DNA from: Yoonia maricola
Lineage (GTDB): Bacteria > Pseudomonadota > Alphaproteobacteria > Rhodobacterales > Rhodobacteraceae
Assembly (NCBI RefSeq): GCF_002797915.1
Contig: NZ_PGTY01000002.1
Span: 186,001 to 250,000, forward strand
Reading direction: 5' to 3'
DNA: 64,000 nt
Shown: positions 26,780-35,783 of the stretch, in pieces
How the letters are laid out: every line of letters begins with the position of its first letter
How positions within the stretch are numbered: the first letter of the stretch is position 1
Translations under genes and position numbers: made by a program
The notes under the pieces: generated by a model
Database searches by the model: none
The model's input: only the letters and a program-made list of their open reading frames with translations
Told to the model about the DNA's origin: nothing

Positions 26780-27121
26780 AGTCTTGAGATGCCAGTGCGG
26801 CGCTGATGTTTGGGCATGGATCCGTTCGCCCGAAATGATCGGCTGCTTCATGTTACCAAGCCGATTCCGTGATCGACCTCAAATCTCAACGCGTCAGTAT
26901 GGTCGACTTGTTCGTGATTGGGTGACAGCGGTTGGCCCGGAACCGAACGGATACGGCACCCACTCACTTCGGTGAACCAAAGCAGGAGAGATTTACCAAA
27001 AACAGGGAACCTCCGAGCGGTACACCTTCAGCTCGGGCACACGAAGATCAATAGCACCGTGCGCTACCTTGGCGTTGGTTTGGAAGACGCGTTGAGTATT
27101 GCTGAGCGGATCGATATCTGA
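26780..27121 (+). pseudogene. Tyrosine recombinase C-terminal fragment, decayed
   Basis: Readable from about AAWIRSPEM-like sequence at 26810 onward: LPSRFRDRPQISTRQYGRLVRDWV, then YGTHSLR ending at a TGA (26973-26975) where R is expected, then in a shifted frame KTGNLRAVHLQLGHTKINSTVRYLGVGLEDAL. The shift fits loss of one A in the run near 26997. The HxxR (THSLR), H-T-K and catalytic Tyr (RYLGV) regions identify it as an integrase/recombinase. One nonsense codon and one frameshift, and the N-terminal part is missing. Confidence 0.85.
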
Positions 27122-27259
27122 ACCATGTCGGCTGGCGGCACCTGCCGTTCGCCGATTTGATCCAGACCCACAGCCAGTTAGCGGCGAAAGCTGATTTCGA
27201 GCACAGCTTGTGAATTCGAAGTTCTCGCGCGGCCAGGCGTCCCCAGTTTGCTTGTAAGT

Positions 27260-27901
27260 TCAAAAGTCCACATTGGTTAGGACTTCGCCTTTCACGGCGC
27301 GATACATTTCTTTGTGTTCCTCCCAATACCCGCTGACCGTCAGGCGGACGGTGATAGGGCCCTCTTCAATGTTCATAAAGTAGAACCCGTGGTATCCTGG
27401 AAATGGAGCGGTGAAGGATCCGTGCTGCGCGGTGCCTTCGCCCCTTGCATAGGCCATTTCAAAGCCGTCTGGGTAGTCAGCGGCATCGTCTGTCGATGGG
27501 TGCCCGTGAAAGTCGTAATAGACCCCATCACCGACGGCATTCAAAACCTCCCAAGAATAGACGAACGTGGTATCTGCGGGCATGATGAATTTGTGTTCGA
27601 TCTCGCCGTAGTCCTCGATCTCAATCTCGATGACTTCACTGTAGAACGGCGCGTCTTCTTGGTGGATCAGGCCTTGCACAGACATGTCGATCCGCTCTGC
27701 GGTCGGGTCATATTCGCCGATGTTGAATGCAAGGACGCCTTCAAAAGGGGCCGGTTCGTCAATGTTTTGCGCCATGGCTGTAAGGCCGAGTTTGTCGCCC
27801 AAACCGGTCGGGTCGATCCCGTATTCCGCAGGTAGAATGGCCACCACCAACAGCGCGCCACCGCCTACTGCGGCTGCAATTATTTTTGTCATAAGCGTCA
27901 T
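27260..27901 (-). CDS. Membrane-anchored periplasmic protein, His-rich (unknown function)
   Basis: A 213-residue protein with an N-terminal uncleaved-looking anchor (KIIAAAVGGGALLVVAILPAEYGIDPTGLG) and a soluble periplasmic domain rich in acidic residues and His, including YYDFHGHPSTDDAADYPDGF and AQHGSFTAPFPGYHGFYF, plausible metal ligands. ATG 27901 has GGAG at good spacing. It is the last gene of a minus-strand run DUF6152, DUF6644-like, DUF6644-like, HupE/UreJ and this one. I recall such proteins labelled only transmembrane anchor protein. Confidence 0.75.
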   Translation of the reverse strand: MTLMTKIIAAAVGGGALLVVAILPAEYGIDPTGLGDKLGLTAMAQNIDEPAPFEGVLAFNIGEYDPTAERIDMSVQGLIHQEDAPFYSEVIEIEIEDYGEIEHKFIMPADTTFVYSWEVLNAVGDGVYYDFHGHPSTDDAADYPDGFEMAYARGEGTAQHGSFTAPFPGYHGFYFMNIEEGPITVRLTVSGYWEEHKEMYRAVKGEVLTNVDF

Positions 27902-27913
27902 TGAACATCTCCG

Positions 27914-28588
27914 TTATGTTGCAAAATAACCGACTGACTGCATGCCAAATAGCACCAGTCCAGCAGCAAGAAGGGCGACATTTGCGCCCGTCGCGATGTG
28001 TGTGAAGTCTGGCCGCTGTCGTAGCCACGCGAGGCCGCCAAACAACACGATCAACGCAATCACCTGTCCGATCTCAACACCGACGTTGAACGCAAGCATG
28101 TTGATGATCAAACCATCGGGCGACAGCGTCAGGTCTTGCAGTTTGCTCGACAGGCCCAGCCCGTGGACCAAGCCGAACCCGAAGACGGCTGACTTGGGAT
28201 TGATCAAGCGGAAGACCTCAAGGTTTTCCAGCGCCTTGTAGCAAACAGACAGGCCGATGATGGCGTCGATCAGGTAGGTGTTGACGTATAACCCTGACAG
28301 CACCCCGAACAGTAGAGTGATGGAATGGCCAACGGCAAAAAGGCTGACAAAGGTCACGACATCGCGCAGTCGTCTCAGAAAGAAGATCACACCGGCTAGA
28401 TAGAATAGGTGGTCGTAGCCGGTAACCATGTGCTTTGCACCCAGATACACGAATGGGCCGATATGGACCCCAGATGCATTTGCCAAAAACCCTTGGTCTT
28501 GGGTCGCAACACCGTGCGCGGATGTCGTCGTGGCCAAGAACACGGCTAGCCCTAAACCCAATAGCGCGGCTTTACAGGTCTTCGACAT
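27914..28588 (-). CDS. HupE/UreJ-family membrane protein
   Basis: A 224-residue protein with a signal peptide (cleavage near TTSAH) and six or seven helices. His residues sit in the family positions: HGVATQ just after the signal, GYDHLFYL, and FGLVHGLGLSS. HupE/UreJ proteins are linked to nickel or cobalt uptake for hydrogenase and urease, but no such enzyme gene is in this window. It overlaps the next upstream gene's end by 17 bases, so it belongs to the same operon. Confidence 0.85.
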   Translation of the reverse strand: MSKTCKAALLGLGLAVFLATTTSAHGVATQDQGFLANASGVHIGPFVYLGAKHMVTGYDHLFYLAGVIFFLRRLRDVVTFVSLFAVGHSITLLFGVLSGLYVNTYLIDAIIGLSVCYKALENLEVFRLINPKSAVFGFGLVHGLGLSSKLQDLTLSPDGLIINMLAFNVGVEIGQVIALIVLFGGLAWLRQRPDFTHIATGANVALLAAGLVLFGMQSVGYFAT

Positions 28589-29069
28589 AGGGAATGAACC
28601 GCCCCAGAATGATGATGCAGGACCAGATTATCAGGGACAACCACGCGATGACGTGTGCCCCGCCTATAAGATCAGCAGATGTGACCCCCGCATCCATTTG
28701 CGGTTTGATGCGCCGCACAAAATAGGCGGTGTTCAGGCCAGCCAAAACGATCAAACCCATCTTGGCCCAGAACGCATTGTTCACGAGGTATCGGTCTGAG
28801 TCCCCGACAATGAACAACAGGCCCGTGACTAGATTGATCGCAAACCCGATAAGCGCAAAGCGCACGAAGACGTCAACCCGATCGATAGGCACGGATCGCG
28901 CCAGACCAACGATGCGTAGATCGACAACGAGAAGCGACCCGAACAACAGGCAAAGCCCCATGAAATGCGACATTTCCAACAGAGGAAAAACAAACCGGTT
29001 GTCCATCACAAACCCGTTCAACGCAGTCGCGTTCAGGGAGTCGATGACCCAAGTCAGTAACGTATCCAT
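28572..29069 (-). CDS. DUF6644-like integral membrane protein (first copy)
   Basis: A 165-residue protein with four hydrophobic segments. Landmarks are LLEMSHFMGLCLLFGSLLVVDLR and FWAKMGLIVLAGLNTAYF. ATG 29069 is chosen because the extra 20 codons upstream are within the neighbouring gene's tail. It is similar in layout to the next upstream gene: His in the second helix, a GTALF/GLLF loop, and an AK..L....N/L pattern. The two are probably paralogous. No function is known to me. Confidence 0.75.
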   Translation of the reverse strand: MDTLLTWVIDSLNATALNGFVMDNRFVFPLLEMSHFMGLCLLFGSLLVVDLRIVGLARSVPIDRVDVFVRFALIGFAINLVTGLLFIVGDSDRYLVNNAFWAKMGLIVLAGLNTAYFVRRIKPQMDAGVTSADLIGGAHVIAWLSLIIWSCIIILGRFIPYVEDL

Positions 29070-29080
29070 CGGGTGCCTCC

Positions 29081-29539
29081 TTACGCCAAATAGCCGATCA
29101 GGCGGCCTGAAATGATAGCTGCGATCCAAGTGGCCATCGCCACCCCAGCCAGTCTACGGTGAGCGAGCGAAACGTCGTCAGAACGTGCAATGCATATCCG
29201 CACGAGCCGCCATGTGAGCATCAACCCCAACACAACCAGCACGAGTTTTGCCCGAAAGGCCCAGTTAAAGAACAACTCAGATGCTCCACCCAAAAACAAA
29301 GCTGTCCCCGACAGCAGATTCAGAACAAATCCACCAACAGCCACGTGCCAATAGGGCGTCATTGCGGTGACGGGTATGTTGGGCGCAAACCCCAACACAC
29401 GGATCGTCAGCATCATGGCAATCCCAACCATCGTGGCCATACCAATGGCGTGCAGCGATAACACGATGGGATAGCCCCACATCGTGCTGGAAACCGTTGT
29501 TCCAATAAAAGAGTCTTCGAGCCAGAAGAGCGTTTCCAT
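29081..29539 (-). CDS. DUF6644-like integral membrane protein (second copy)
   Basis: A 152-residue membrane protein with four hydrophobic helices: YPIVLSLHAIGMATMVGIAMMLTIR, HVAVGGFVLNLLSGTALFLGG, FRAKLVLVVLGLMLTWRL and the C-terminal MATWIAAIISGRLIGYLA. The His in helix 1-2 (SLHAIG) matches the other copy. It starts at ATG 29539 and is followed by the paralogue after 11 bases. It sits between the DUF6152 gene and HupE in one operon. Confidence 0.75.
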   Translation of the reverse strand: METLFWLEDSFIGTTVSSTMWGYPIVLSLHAIGMATMVGIAMMLTIRVLGFAPNIPVTAMTPYWHVAVGGFVLNLLSGTALFLGGASELFFNWAFRAKLVLVVLGLMLTWRLVRICIARSDDVSLAHRRLAGVAMATWIAAIISGRLIGYLA

Positions 29540-29618
29540 CTAGACAACTTTCTGCTGTTTCAGTCCCGCACCGCGCATGCGAAAAGCAGGAGGTGTGTTC
29601 TGAGTGAGGAAACGTCGG

Positions 29619-30719
29619 CTATTCTGTCCGCTCGTTCGTGAGGTCATCACAGGCGTAGGGTTCATAGGAATCGGCTGTTAGCGTGACCTCGTCTGACCCC
29701 TCGAATGGTGCTTCGAGGTAGGCTGGATCGATGAAGGCATATTCCCGCGTCAGCACAGTGCCATCGTCGCTCAGGGTGAACTGCTCGGTCACGGTCAGCT
29801 CCTCGCTGTTTTTGACGGCTTGCGGTCCACCGCGACCTTCAGGGCGCTGTGGGCGATCAGCAGCTTCCTCATCGTCAATAACAAGGCCTGCCCGACCGCC
29901 GATGGGGGCCATGATCCAGCCTTCATCAAAGCCAGTCGTCGTCACAACCAAGGTGTCGCCGTCCCATTCGCCCACAGAAAATCCGGCACGGTTGGGCACG
30001 AAATCTTCGGGCATATCGCTGCCATCAAGATGGATGGTGCGCACCAAATCCATAAAGCCATATGTCATGGTGATTTCGGTGTCTGACTGCGCGATGGAAT
30101 TTACCATCCCGTTAAACACCCAATCCATTGCAATGTTGCTTATCTGGCAATTGAACCGTGGATTATCGGCCGGGCTTGCGTCTGCTACAGCCGCCATGCC
30201 GGCGTCGGTCAGCGTTACCGTAGGCCGTCCGCCGCGCCGTTCCTGCGGATTGGCCATCGCCCAGTTTCCATCAATGTTTGGAGTTCCATCTTCGCGCTCG
30301 ATCTGGCGTTCTGCAACATTGATGGTGCCGTCGTCGCCAAATGTGCTGTCGCGATCAGCTGTCACTCCGTTTGCAAAGGTGATCTGGTTCATCAGGCAAG
30401 TCGTCGGATCATCGCGATCAGGTGATCCACTGATCGTGATCTCACTGCCGATCTCGAACATCTCTTCGGTCCAGCCGCTGCGTTTCAACAATGACCCCGA
30501 AGTCAATTCGCAGCGCATATTGACCACTTCGCCTGCGGCGTCGGTGACATCAAAATAGACATAGGCATGAGGGTTCACGAGGCGGATCCGCGTGATCTGA
30601 CCGGACACTTCAATTGTCTGGCTCGTGTCAAACTGGCCGCTGACACCGTGGTGGGCCAGTGCGGCCAGCGGCAAGATCGACAATGTCGCGGTTAGTCCAA
30701 GGCTTCGTAAACTTAACAT
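29619..30719 (-). CDS. DUF6152-family periplasmic protein
   Basis: A 366-residue exported protein with a signal peptide (cleavage after AALA, leaving HHGVSGQF). The N-terminal 110 residues are the DUF6152 domain: ISGQITRIRLVNPHAYVYFDV-type OB-like strand (seen as VNPHAYVYFDV) with the double His at the new N-terminus. The remaining 250 residues form a beta-rich domain with GEWDGDTLVVTTTGF and RGGPQ linkers. First gene of the minus-strand operon running to 27260, divergent from a DUF1566/MacAB set. The terminal HH and conserved NPH suggest metal binding (inference). Confidence 0.8.
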   Translation of the reverse strand: MLSLRSLGLTATLSILPLAALAHHGVSGQFDTSQTIEVSGQITRIRLVNPHAYVYFDVTDAAGEVVNMRCELTSGSLLKRSGWTEEMFEIGSEITISGSPDRDDPTTCLMNQITFANGVTADRDSTFGDDGTINVAERQIEREDGTPNIDGNWAMANPQERRGGRPTVTLTDAGMAAVADASPADNPRFNCQISNIAMDWVFNGMVNSIAQSDTEITMTYGFMDLVRTIHLDGSDMPEDFVPNRAGFSVGEWDGDTLVVTTTGFDEGWIMAPIGGRAGLVIDDEEAADRPQRPEGRGGPQAVKNSEELTVTEQFTLSDDGTVLTREYAFIDPAYLEAPFEGSDEVTLTADSYEPYACDDLTNERTE

Positions 30720-31098
30720 GGTTTGGTTTCCTCATTTGACTATCGGGCGAGCATCGCACTGCCTCGGTCATGGGAATTCAACGCATGAGGTAAAAGTTTC
30801 CGTCGGGTCATAAATGGCGGACATACGCGACGGTAGTATTTTCAGTGCATTGAATTCAAACTTGGAAACCACAGTCCACCGCGGAGAATTTACGCTTCGC
30901 TCGCATCAGACCAGTTGCTGCAAAATAACGCCATCAAGAGCAAACGGCCCCTTGGTGACCCCGTGCGCAACCCACGGGGCTTCCTTGGTCAGGTCGCTTC
31001 CGGAAGCTGACAAAAACCGTGATGGAAATAGGTGGGGCGAACGTTACATCTTCGAACAAAGCTCTAGACCCGACAATGACGACAGGGGGATACCTGAG
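30720..31098. other. Divergent intergenic region before the DUF1566 gene
   Basis: A frame is open rightward from 30814 but its first 95 codons lack a signal or recognisable domain and look non-coding. The stretch must hold the divergent promoters. A short hairpin (CCCCGTG, seven-base loop, CACGGGG) lies at 30959-30979 without a T run. Confidence 0.45.
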
Positions 31099-32208
31099 AT
31101 AAAGTGTATATACCGACAACTCTTGCTTGCATGTGCCTTCATCACATCCTCAGCTTCTGCTGCGTCCGCAGATGCGACATATCCATTGACCGATACCGGA
31201 CAAGACACCTGCTATGAAACGGAAAGCGAAATTGCCTGCCCTGACGTTGGCGATGCCTTTTTCGGGCAGGATGCGCAATTTGTCGACACGCCCCAAAGTT
31301 TCACCGACGATAAAGACGGGAGTGTGACCGACAATGTGACAAGCCTTGTCTGGCAGCAAGACCCCGATGACCACCGTCTCGGTTGGCAGGCCGCACAGGA
31401 TTACTGGGCTACGCTGGACCTTTCTGGACGAGACGATTGGCGCGTTCCCAACCTGAAAGAGCTGTTCAGGACCAGCGATTTCAGCACGGGTTTGCCCTAT
31501 CTTGATACGAACGTCTTCATCCTTGATGGCTGCGGGAAAGACCAGCAATTCTGGTCGAGAAATTTCTACCAAGTGGGCACCGCTCACGGCGGCGCGCCAT
31601 CGGCATTCGGCGTAAATCATGCGACCGGCCATATCAAAGCCTACCCCGCGGAGGGTGGGACGTCGGGGGCGGCTGAAACCTTGGACGCACCTCCTCCACC
31701 TCGTGATAGTGCAGCGGAAGGCGAAGAAATGGGCACCAATGACTTCGTCGATGTCGGCGACGGCGCGGTTCTTGATGCTGCGACCCGGCTGATGTGGGCC
31801 AAGGCCCACGCGGGAACACGGATGAATTGGGAAGATGCATTGGCCTACGTTGCCCGGATGAACACCGAAGGCTATCTTGGACATGACGACTGGCGACTGC
31901 CCAATATTCGTGAGCTGCAAAGCATCGTCGATTATTCTGGCGTGTTCCCCGCAGTCAATGGCGACATATTTGAGACCGAAGGGGCCGATACCTACTTCTA
32001 GTCATCGACGTCCGCTTACATCAGCCTCAACGATCCGACCCACTATTTTGCGTGGTATGTAGCTTTCGGCTATGCGCCCGATCCGGACGGCGAAGATATC
32101 CACGGTGCGGGAGCGGTGCGCTTCAGTGGCAAGTCCGAAAACTCTCCGGCCGCTGAAGGCAATGGATGGTCCCTGAATGCGGTCCGTCTTGTGCGTGACG
32201 CAGACTGA
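31099..32208 (+). pseudogene. Exported DUF1566 (Lcl C-terminal) protein, amber-interrupted
   Basis: Two DUF1566 repeats follow a signal-like stretch (RQLLLACAFITSSASA). Repeat 1 has VTSLVWQQDPD and GRDDWRVPNLKELF; repeat 2 has ATRLMWAKAHAG, DDWRLPNIRELQSIVDY and TYF. TAG at 31999-32001 then stops the frame exactly where TGG is expected, since it continues unchanged as SSTSAYISLNDP, AWYVAFGY and GWSLNAVRLVRDAD to a TGA at 32208. The start is also doubtful: ATA at 31099, not ATG, follows the AGGGGG site. Probably inactivated recently by point mutations. Confidence 0.8.
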
Positions 32209-32441
32209 TCCAACAGATGTCATGTCCAAGTCGGGAAAGATGCCAGTTGTCTACAATGAGGCCGCCAAGAGCACCGAACAGCCCTTGATTTTGGTCAATG
32301 CAAGATTCGCATGACACCGTACATCCAATGCAGAAATGGGCCTCGCGCCCAGACCGGATCTTGGACGTCTTCTGGAATGCGATGGATGACGCCACAAACA
32401 ACATTGCAAAGCTTATCAAAGCAACTGCGGGACAGACGATA

Positions 32442-33695
32442 ATGACGAACGAAAGTGATGAACTCGCCAAGACTCTCGGCCTTGGTTCCAAAAAGAGGTG
32501 GCCTTGGCGGTTGCTTGCGGTTGTCGCAATCGTCGCGGTCGGTCTTGCGGTATGGGTGTTTGTGCCGATTGGAACGTCCGCAGACAGATCCGTGTATGTG
32601 ACAGAGACCGTGGGCCGTGGCGACATTCAGGTCTCGGTTTCCGCAACCGGTACAATTGAGCCGACCGATCTGGTCGAAGTCTCTAGCGAGCTTTCGGGCA
32701 CGATCACTCAGGTTCACGTTGATTACAACGACACGGTTGAAGTTGGTTCGCATCTGGCAGACCTGGATACGTCACGGCTTGAGGCGCAGCTGGCGTTACA
32801 AAATGCGTCTTTGGCGTCGGCTGAGGCGCAGATTGCTATCGCCGAGGTCACGCTGAGGGAGACGCGCACAGAGTACGAACGCGGACTTGAAATGCAGCAG
32901 CGTGGCATCGAATCTGAACAGGCCTTTGCGGCGCAAGAAGCCGCCTTTGATCGCGCTCGGGCTGACTTGTCGTCGGCCAGGGCGGCACGCGATTTGGCAC
33001 AAGCCAATGTTGATTTGGTTCAGATTGATCTCTCAAAGTCCTGTATCTGTTCACCTATCGATGGTGTGGTTCTGGATCGTGCCGCAGATGAAGGGCAAAT
33101 CGTAGCGGCATCGCTTGAGGCGCCGATCCTTTTTACAATTGCCGGGGACCTGACGCGCATGGAGCTTCAGATCGATATCGACGAGTCCGATATCGGCCGC
33201 GTCGAAGTGGGCCAACCGGTCATATTCACGGTCGAGGCATACGGTGACCGCGAGTTTCCCGCCGAGATGTCCGCGTTGCGCTTTGCTTCTGAAAATGATG
33301 ATGGGATCGTGACCTATAAGGGTATCCTGTCACTCGACAATAGCGAAATGGTTTTGCTCCCCGGCATGACGGCGACTGCGGATATCATTGTGGCCTCGCA
33401 GACGGATGTGCTGGTCGTGTCCAACTCGGCCCTGCGCTACACACCGCCGCAAGAGCTTGAGGAGAGCGAGAGCAGCGGCAGCGGGCTTTTGGGACTGGTT
33501 CTCCCAAGTCGGCCCAGCGAAACAGGTGCTACCCGGTTGTCGGCTGAGTCTGCATCTGTGTGGGTGCTGCGCGATGGCATCGCTGTCGAGGTGCCAGTCC
33601 AAACCGGCGAAACAGACGGTTATATCACCGAAATCCTGTCCGGCGACCTGACTGAGGGCGATCAGGTTATTGAGGATCGGATCGATGCCGAATAA
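32442..33695 (+). CDS. MacA/HlyD-type periplasmic adaptor
   Basis: The membrane-fusion subunit of a tripartite efflux pump, 417 residues from ATG 32442 (the frame is open 48 codons earlier but the extension looks spurious). One N-terminal anchor helix (WRLLAVVAIVAVGLAVWVFVP), lipoyl/barrel halves (VSATGTIEPTDLVEVSSELSG; SPIDGVVLDRAADEGQIV), a helical hairpin between them rich in Ala/Glu, and a C-terminal beta domain (LLPGMTATADIIV). It overlaps the ATPase gene by 11 bases. The MacA label follows from the MacB-type partners. Confidence 0.88.
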   Translation: MTNESDELAKTLGLGSKKRWPWRLLAVVAIVAVGLAVWVFVPIGTSADRSVYVTETVGRGDIQVSVSATGTIEPTDLVEVSSELSGTITQVHVDYNDTVEVGSHLADLDTSRLEAQLALQNASLASAEAQIAIAEVTLRETRTEYERGLEMQQRGIESEQAFAAQEAAFDRARADLSSARAARDLAQANVDLVQIDLSKSCICSPIDGVVLDRAADEGQIVAASLEAPILFTIAGDLTRMELQIDIDESDIGRVEVGQPVIFTVEAYGDREFPAEMSALRFASENDDGIVTYKGILSLDNSEMVLLPGMTATADIIVASQTDVLVVSNSALRYTPPQELEESESSGSGLLGLVLPSRPSETGATRLSAESASVWVLRDGIAVEVPVQTGETDGYITEILSGDLTEGDQVIEDRIDAE

Positions 33696-34401
33696 TGCGC
33701 GACCCCCACTGATCGAACTGTGCGATATTACGCGCGTCTATGGCATGGGTGAGGCCGAAGTACATGCCTTGGACGGCGTGACCTTGCGGATTGAAACCGG
33801 TGAGTTTGTCGCGATCATGGGGCCTTCGGGGTCGGGCAAGTCCACTGCATTGAATGTGCTTGGCTTTCTCGACCGCCCGACCTCGGGCGCCTACAATTTC
33901 CACGGTACTGACGTTGCAAACCTCAACCGCGATCAGCGCGCACTACTTCGGCGCAATTATTTGGGCTTTGTCTTTCAGGGCTACAACCTTCTGCCAAGGA
34001 TGAGCGCGATGCAGAACGTAGAACTGCCCCTGATCTACAAGGGCATCAGCCGCAGCGACCGCGAGGAACGTGCTCGGGTCGCATTAGAAAAGGTCGGGCT
34101 GGCTGGCCGTGCAAACCACGATCCGTCTGAACTGTCGGGTGGCCAACAACAGCGCGTGGCGATTGCCCGCGCGCTTGCCGGCGATCCGCAGGTGGTCTTG
34201 GCCGATGAACCGACAGGTAACCTGGACACCAAGCTATCGATCGAGATCATGGAGCTTTTGCAAAACCTTAACAAAGACGAAGGGCTGACGATCATCATGG
34301 TTACCCATGAACGCGAGATGGCCGACTATGCCCGCCGCCTCATCTGGATGGTCGACGGAAAAGTGGACTCCGACCGCCTAACGGCCAAAGGAGCGGCGTG
34401 A
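33685..34401 (+). CDS. MacB-type ABC transporter ATPase
   Basis: A 238-residue ABC ATPase of the LolD/MacB class. Walker [10 protein letters not shown] (about residues 47-55), Q-loop [22 protein letters not shown] typical of this class, signature [15 protein letters not shown], Walker [14 protein letters not shown] and H-loop VTHE. ATG 33685 overlaps the adaptor gene by 11 bases, and its TGA overlaps the permease ATG by one base (TGATG). It powers the permease at 34401, which in turn works with the adaptor. Confidence 0.93.
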   Translation: MPNNARPPLIELCDITRVYGMGEAEVHALDGVTLRIETGEFVAIMGPSGSGKSTALNVLGFLDRPTSGAYNFHGTDVANLNRDQRALLRRNYLGFVFQGYNLLPRMSAMQNVELPLIYKGISRSDREERARVALEKVGLAGRANHDPSELSGGQQQRVAIARALAGDPQVVLADEPTGNLDTKLSIEIMELLQNLNKDEGLTIIMVTHEREMADYARRLIWMVDGKVDSDRLTAKGAA

Positions 34402-35606
34402 TGCTTTGGGAAACCTTTAAGCTGGCCTTTCAGGCGATTCTGCGCAATCCGATGCGGTCTTTCCTGACCGTGCTTGGCGTGGTGATCGGCGTCGCCGCTG
34501 TCATCGCTATGGTGACAATCGGCAACGGCTCAACCGCGCAGGTGACGGCAGATGTGGAGACCTTTGGCGCAAATCGCCTGATGTTGTCACCCGGACAGGG
34601 ACGGATGGGACCAGGCAGCGGCAGTGACTCGGTGCAGCCTTTCGCCCAGAGTGACGTTGACAAGATTGTCGACCAACTCTCCAGCATCGAGATCGCGGTA
34701 CCCACGTCGACAAGCCAATTGGTGGCAGTCTATGGCAACGAAAACTACCAAACCAGCGTGACCGGCACGAACTCGGGTTATCTTGTCGTCGCAGAATGGA
34801 CCCTTTCGGCCGGGCGTTCATTCACCGAGTCAGATGAAACCGGCAAAGCCGTCTGCATCCTTGGCGCAACCGTTGTCGAGGAGTTGTTCGGCAACGCAGA
34901 TCCGTTGGGCGAGGATATCCGCCTCGAAAACATCTCCTGCGAGGTGATCGGTGTCCTGGAGGCAAAGGGCGCGTCGACCTTTGGTACCGATCAGGACGAT
35001 CTGGTGCTCATCCCCTTCAAAACATACGCCCGCCGAATATCGGGCAGCGCTGACGTCAGCATGATCTCCCTCTCCATGCGCGATGGTGTTTCGACAGATC
35101 GCGCCGTGAATGACGTCACTATGCTGATGCGCGAAATTCGCCGCATTGATCCCGGCGAGGAGGATGATTTTACCGTCAACACGATGGAACAGTTGTCCTC
35201 GATGCTCACTGGGATCAGCGATGTGCTGACTGGCTTACTGTCGGCAGTGGCGGCAGTGTCGCTGCTTGTGGGGGGGATCGGGATCATGAACATCATGCTG
35301 GTGTCTGTCACCGAGCGTACACGCGAAATTGGCATTCGGATGGCCGTAGGGGCACAAGCAAGTCAGGTGCTGCTGCAATTTCTCGTCGAAGCCATTGTTC
35401 TTTCGGTGCTTGGCGGCGCAATTGGGATCGCCTTGGGCATGGGACTTGCGGCAGTGGGTGCAATTCTACTGGACATCCCCTTCATCCCCGATCCGGGCAT
35501 TATCGCCTTGGCTTTCGCTTTTTCGGCAGCCGTCGGAATTGTCTTCGGTTACTTCCCCGCGCGCGCGGCAGCGCGTTTGGACCCCATAGAAGCACTGCGA
35601 CACTAA
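34401..35606 (+). CDS. MacB-type ABC permease (FtsX/MacB fold)
   Basis: A 401-residue permease. Helix 1 (NPMRSFLTVLGVVIGVAAVIAMVTIGNG) is followed by a large periplasmic MacB-PCD domain (about residues 45-235), then three C-terminal helices starting VAAVSLLVGGIGIMNIMLVSVTERTREIGIRMAVGA, the classical FtsX/MacB stretch, and ending PARAAARLDPIEALRH. In E. coli MacB ATPase and permease are fused; here they are separate genes. Such pumps move substrates from the periplasm outward, so the cargo may be a peptide, lipopeptide or heme-like compound. Confidence 0.92.
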   Translation: MLWETFKLAFQAILRNPMRSFLTVLGVVIGVAAVIAMVTIGNGSTAQVTADVETFGANRLMLSPGQGRMGPGSGSDSVQPFAQSDVDKIVDQLSSIEIAVPTSTSQLVAVYGNENYQTSVTGTNSGYLVVAEWTLSAGRSFTESDETGKAVCILGATVVEELFGNADPLGEDIRLENISCEVIGVLEAKGASTFGTDQDDLVLIPFKTYARRISGSADVSMISLSMRDGVSTDRAVNDVTMLMREIRRIDPGEEDDFTVNTMEQLSSMLTGISDVLTGLLSAVAAVSLLVGGIGIMNIMLVSVTERTREIGIRMAVGAQASQVLLQFLVEAIVLSVLGGAIGIALGMGLAAVGAILLDIPFIPDPGIIALAFAFSAAVGIVFGYFPARAAARLDPIEALRH

Positions 35607-35783
35607 GGGCATCGGTCGGTAACGCGTTTGCCATGAGTCCCATTGGTCACTTATCGGCAGATGGATATGGGAGAGGATGCGCATCTTCGCCAGCAGTAAT
35701 CGGTTCTGAATAGCGTACTACCAAGTATTCTTTGCGTGGAATGTTGTGGACGCCTACAAGACCTCAAAAATAGGGGGTAAGAT

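Noticed and set aside
30814..31098. A 95-codon N-terminal extension of the DUF1566 frame starting at ATG 30814
   Set aside because: It has no signal peptide or domain, and the real exported protein begins near the signal-like stretch at about 31105.
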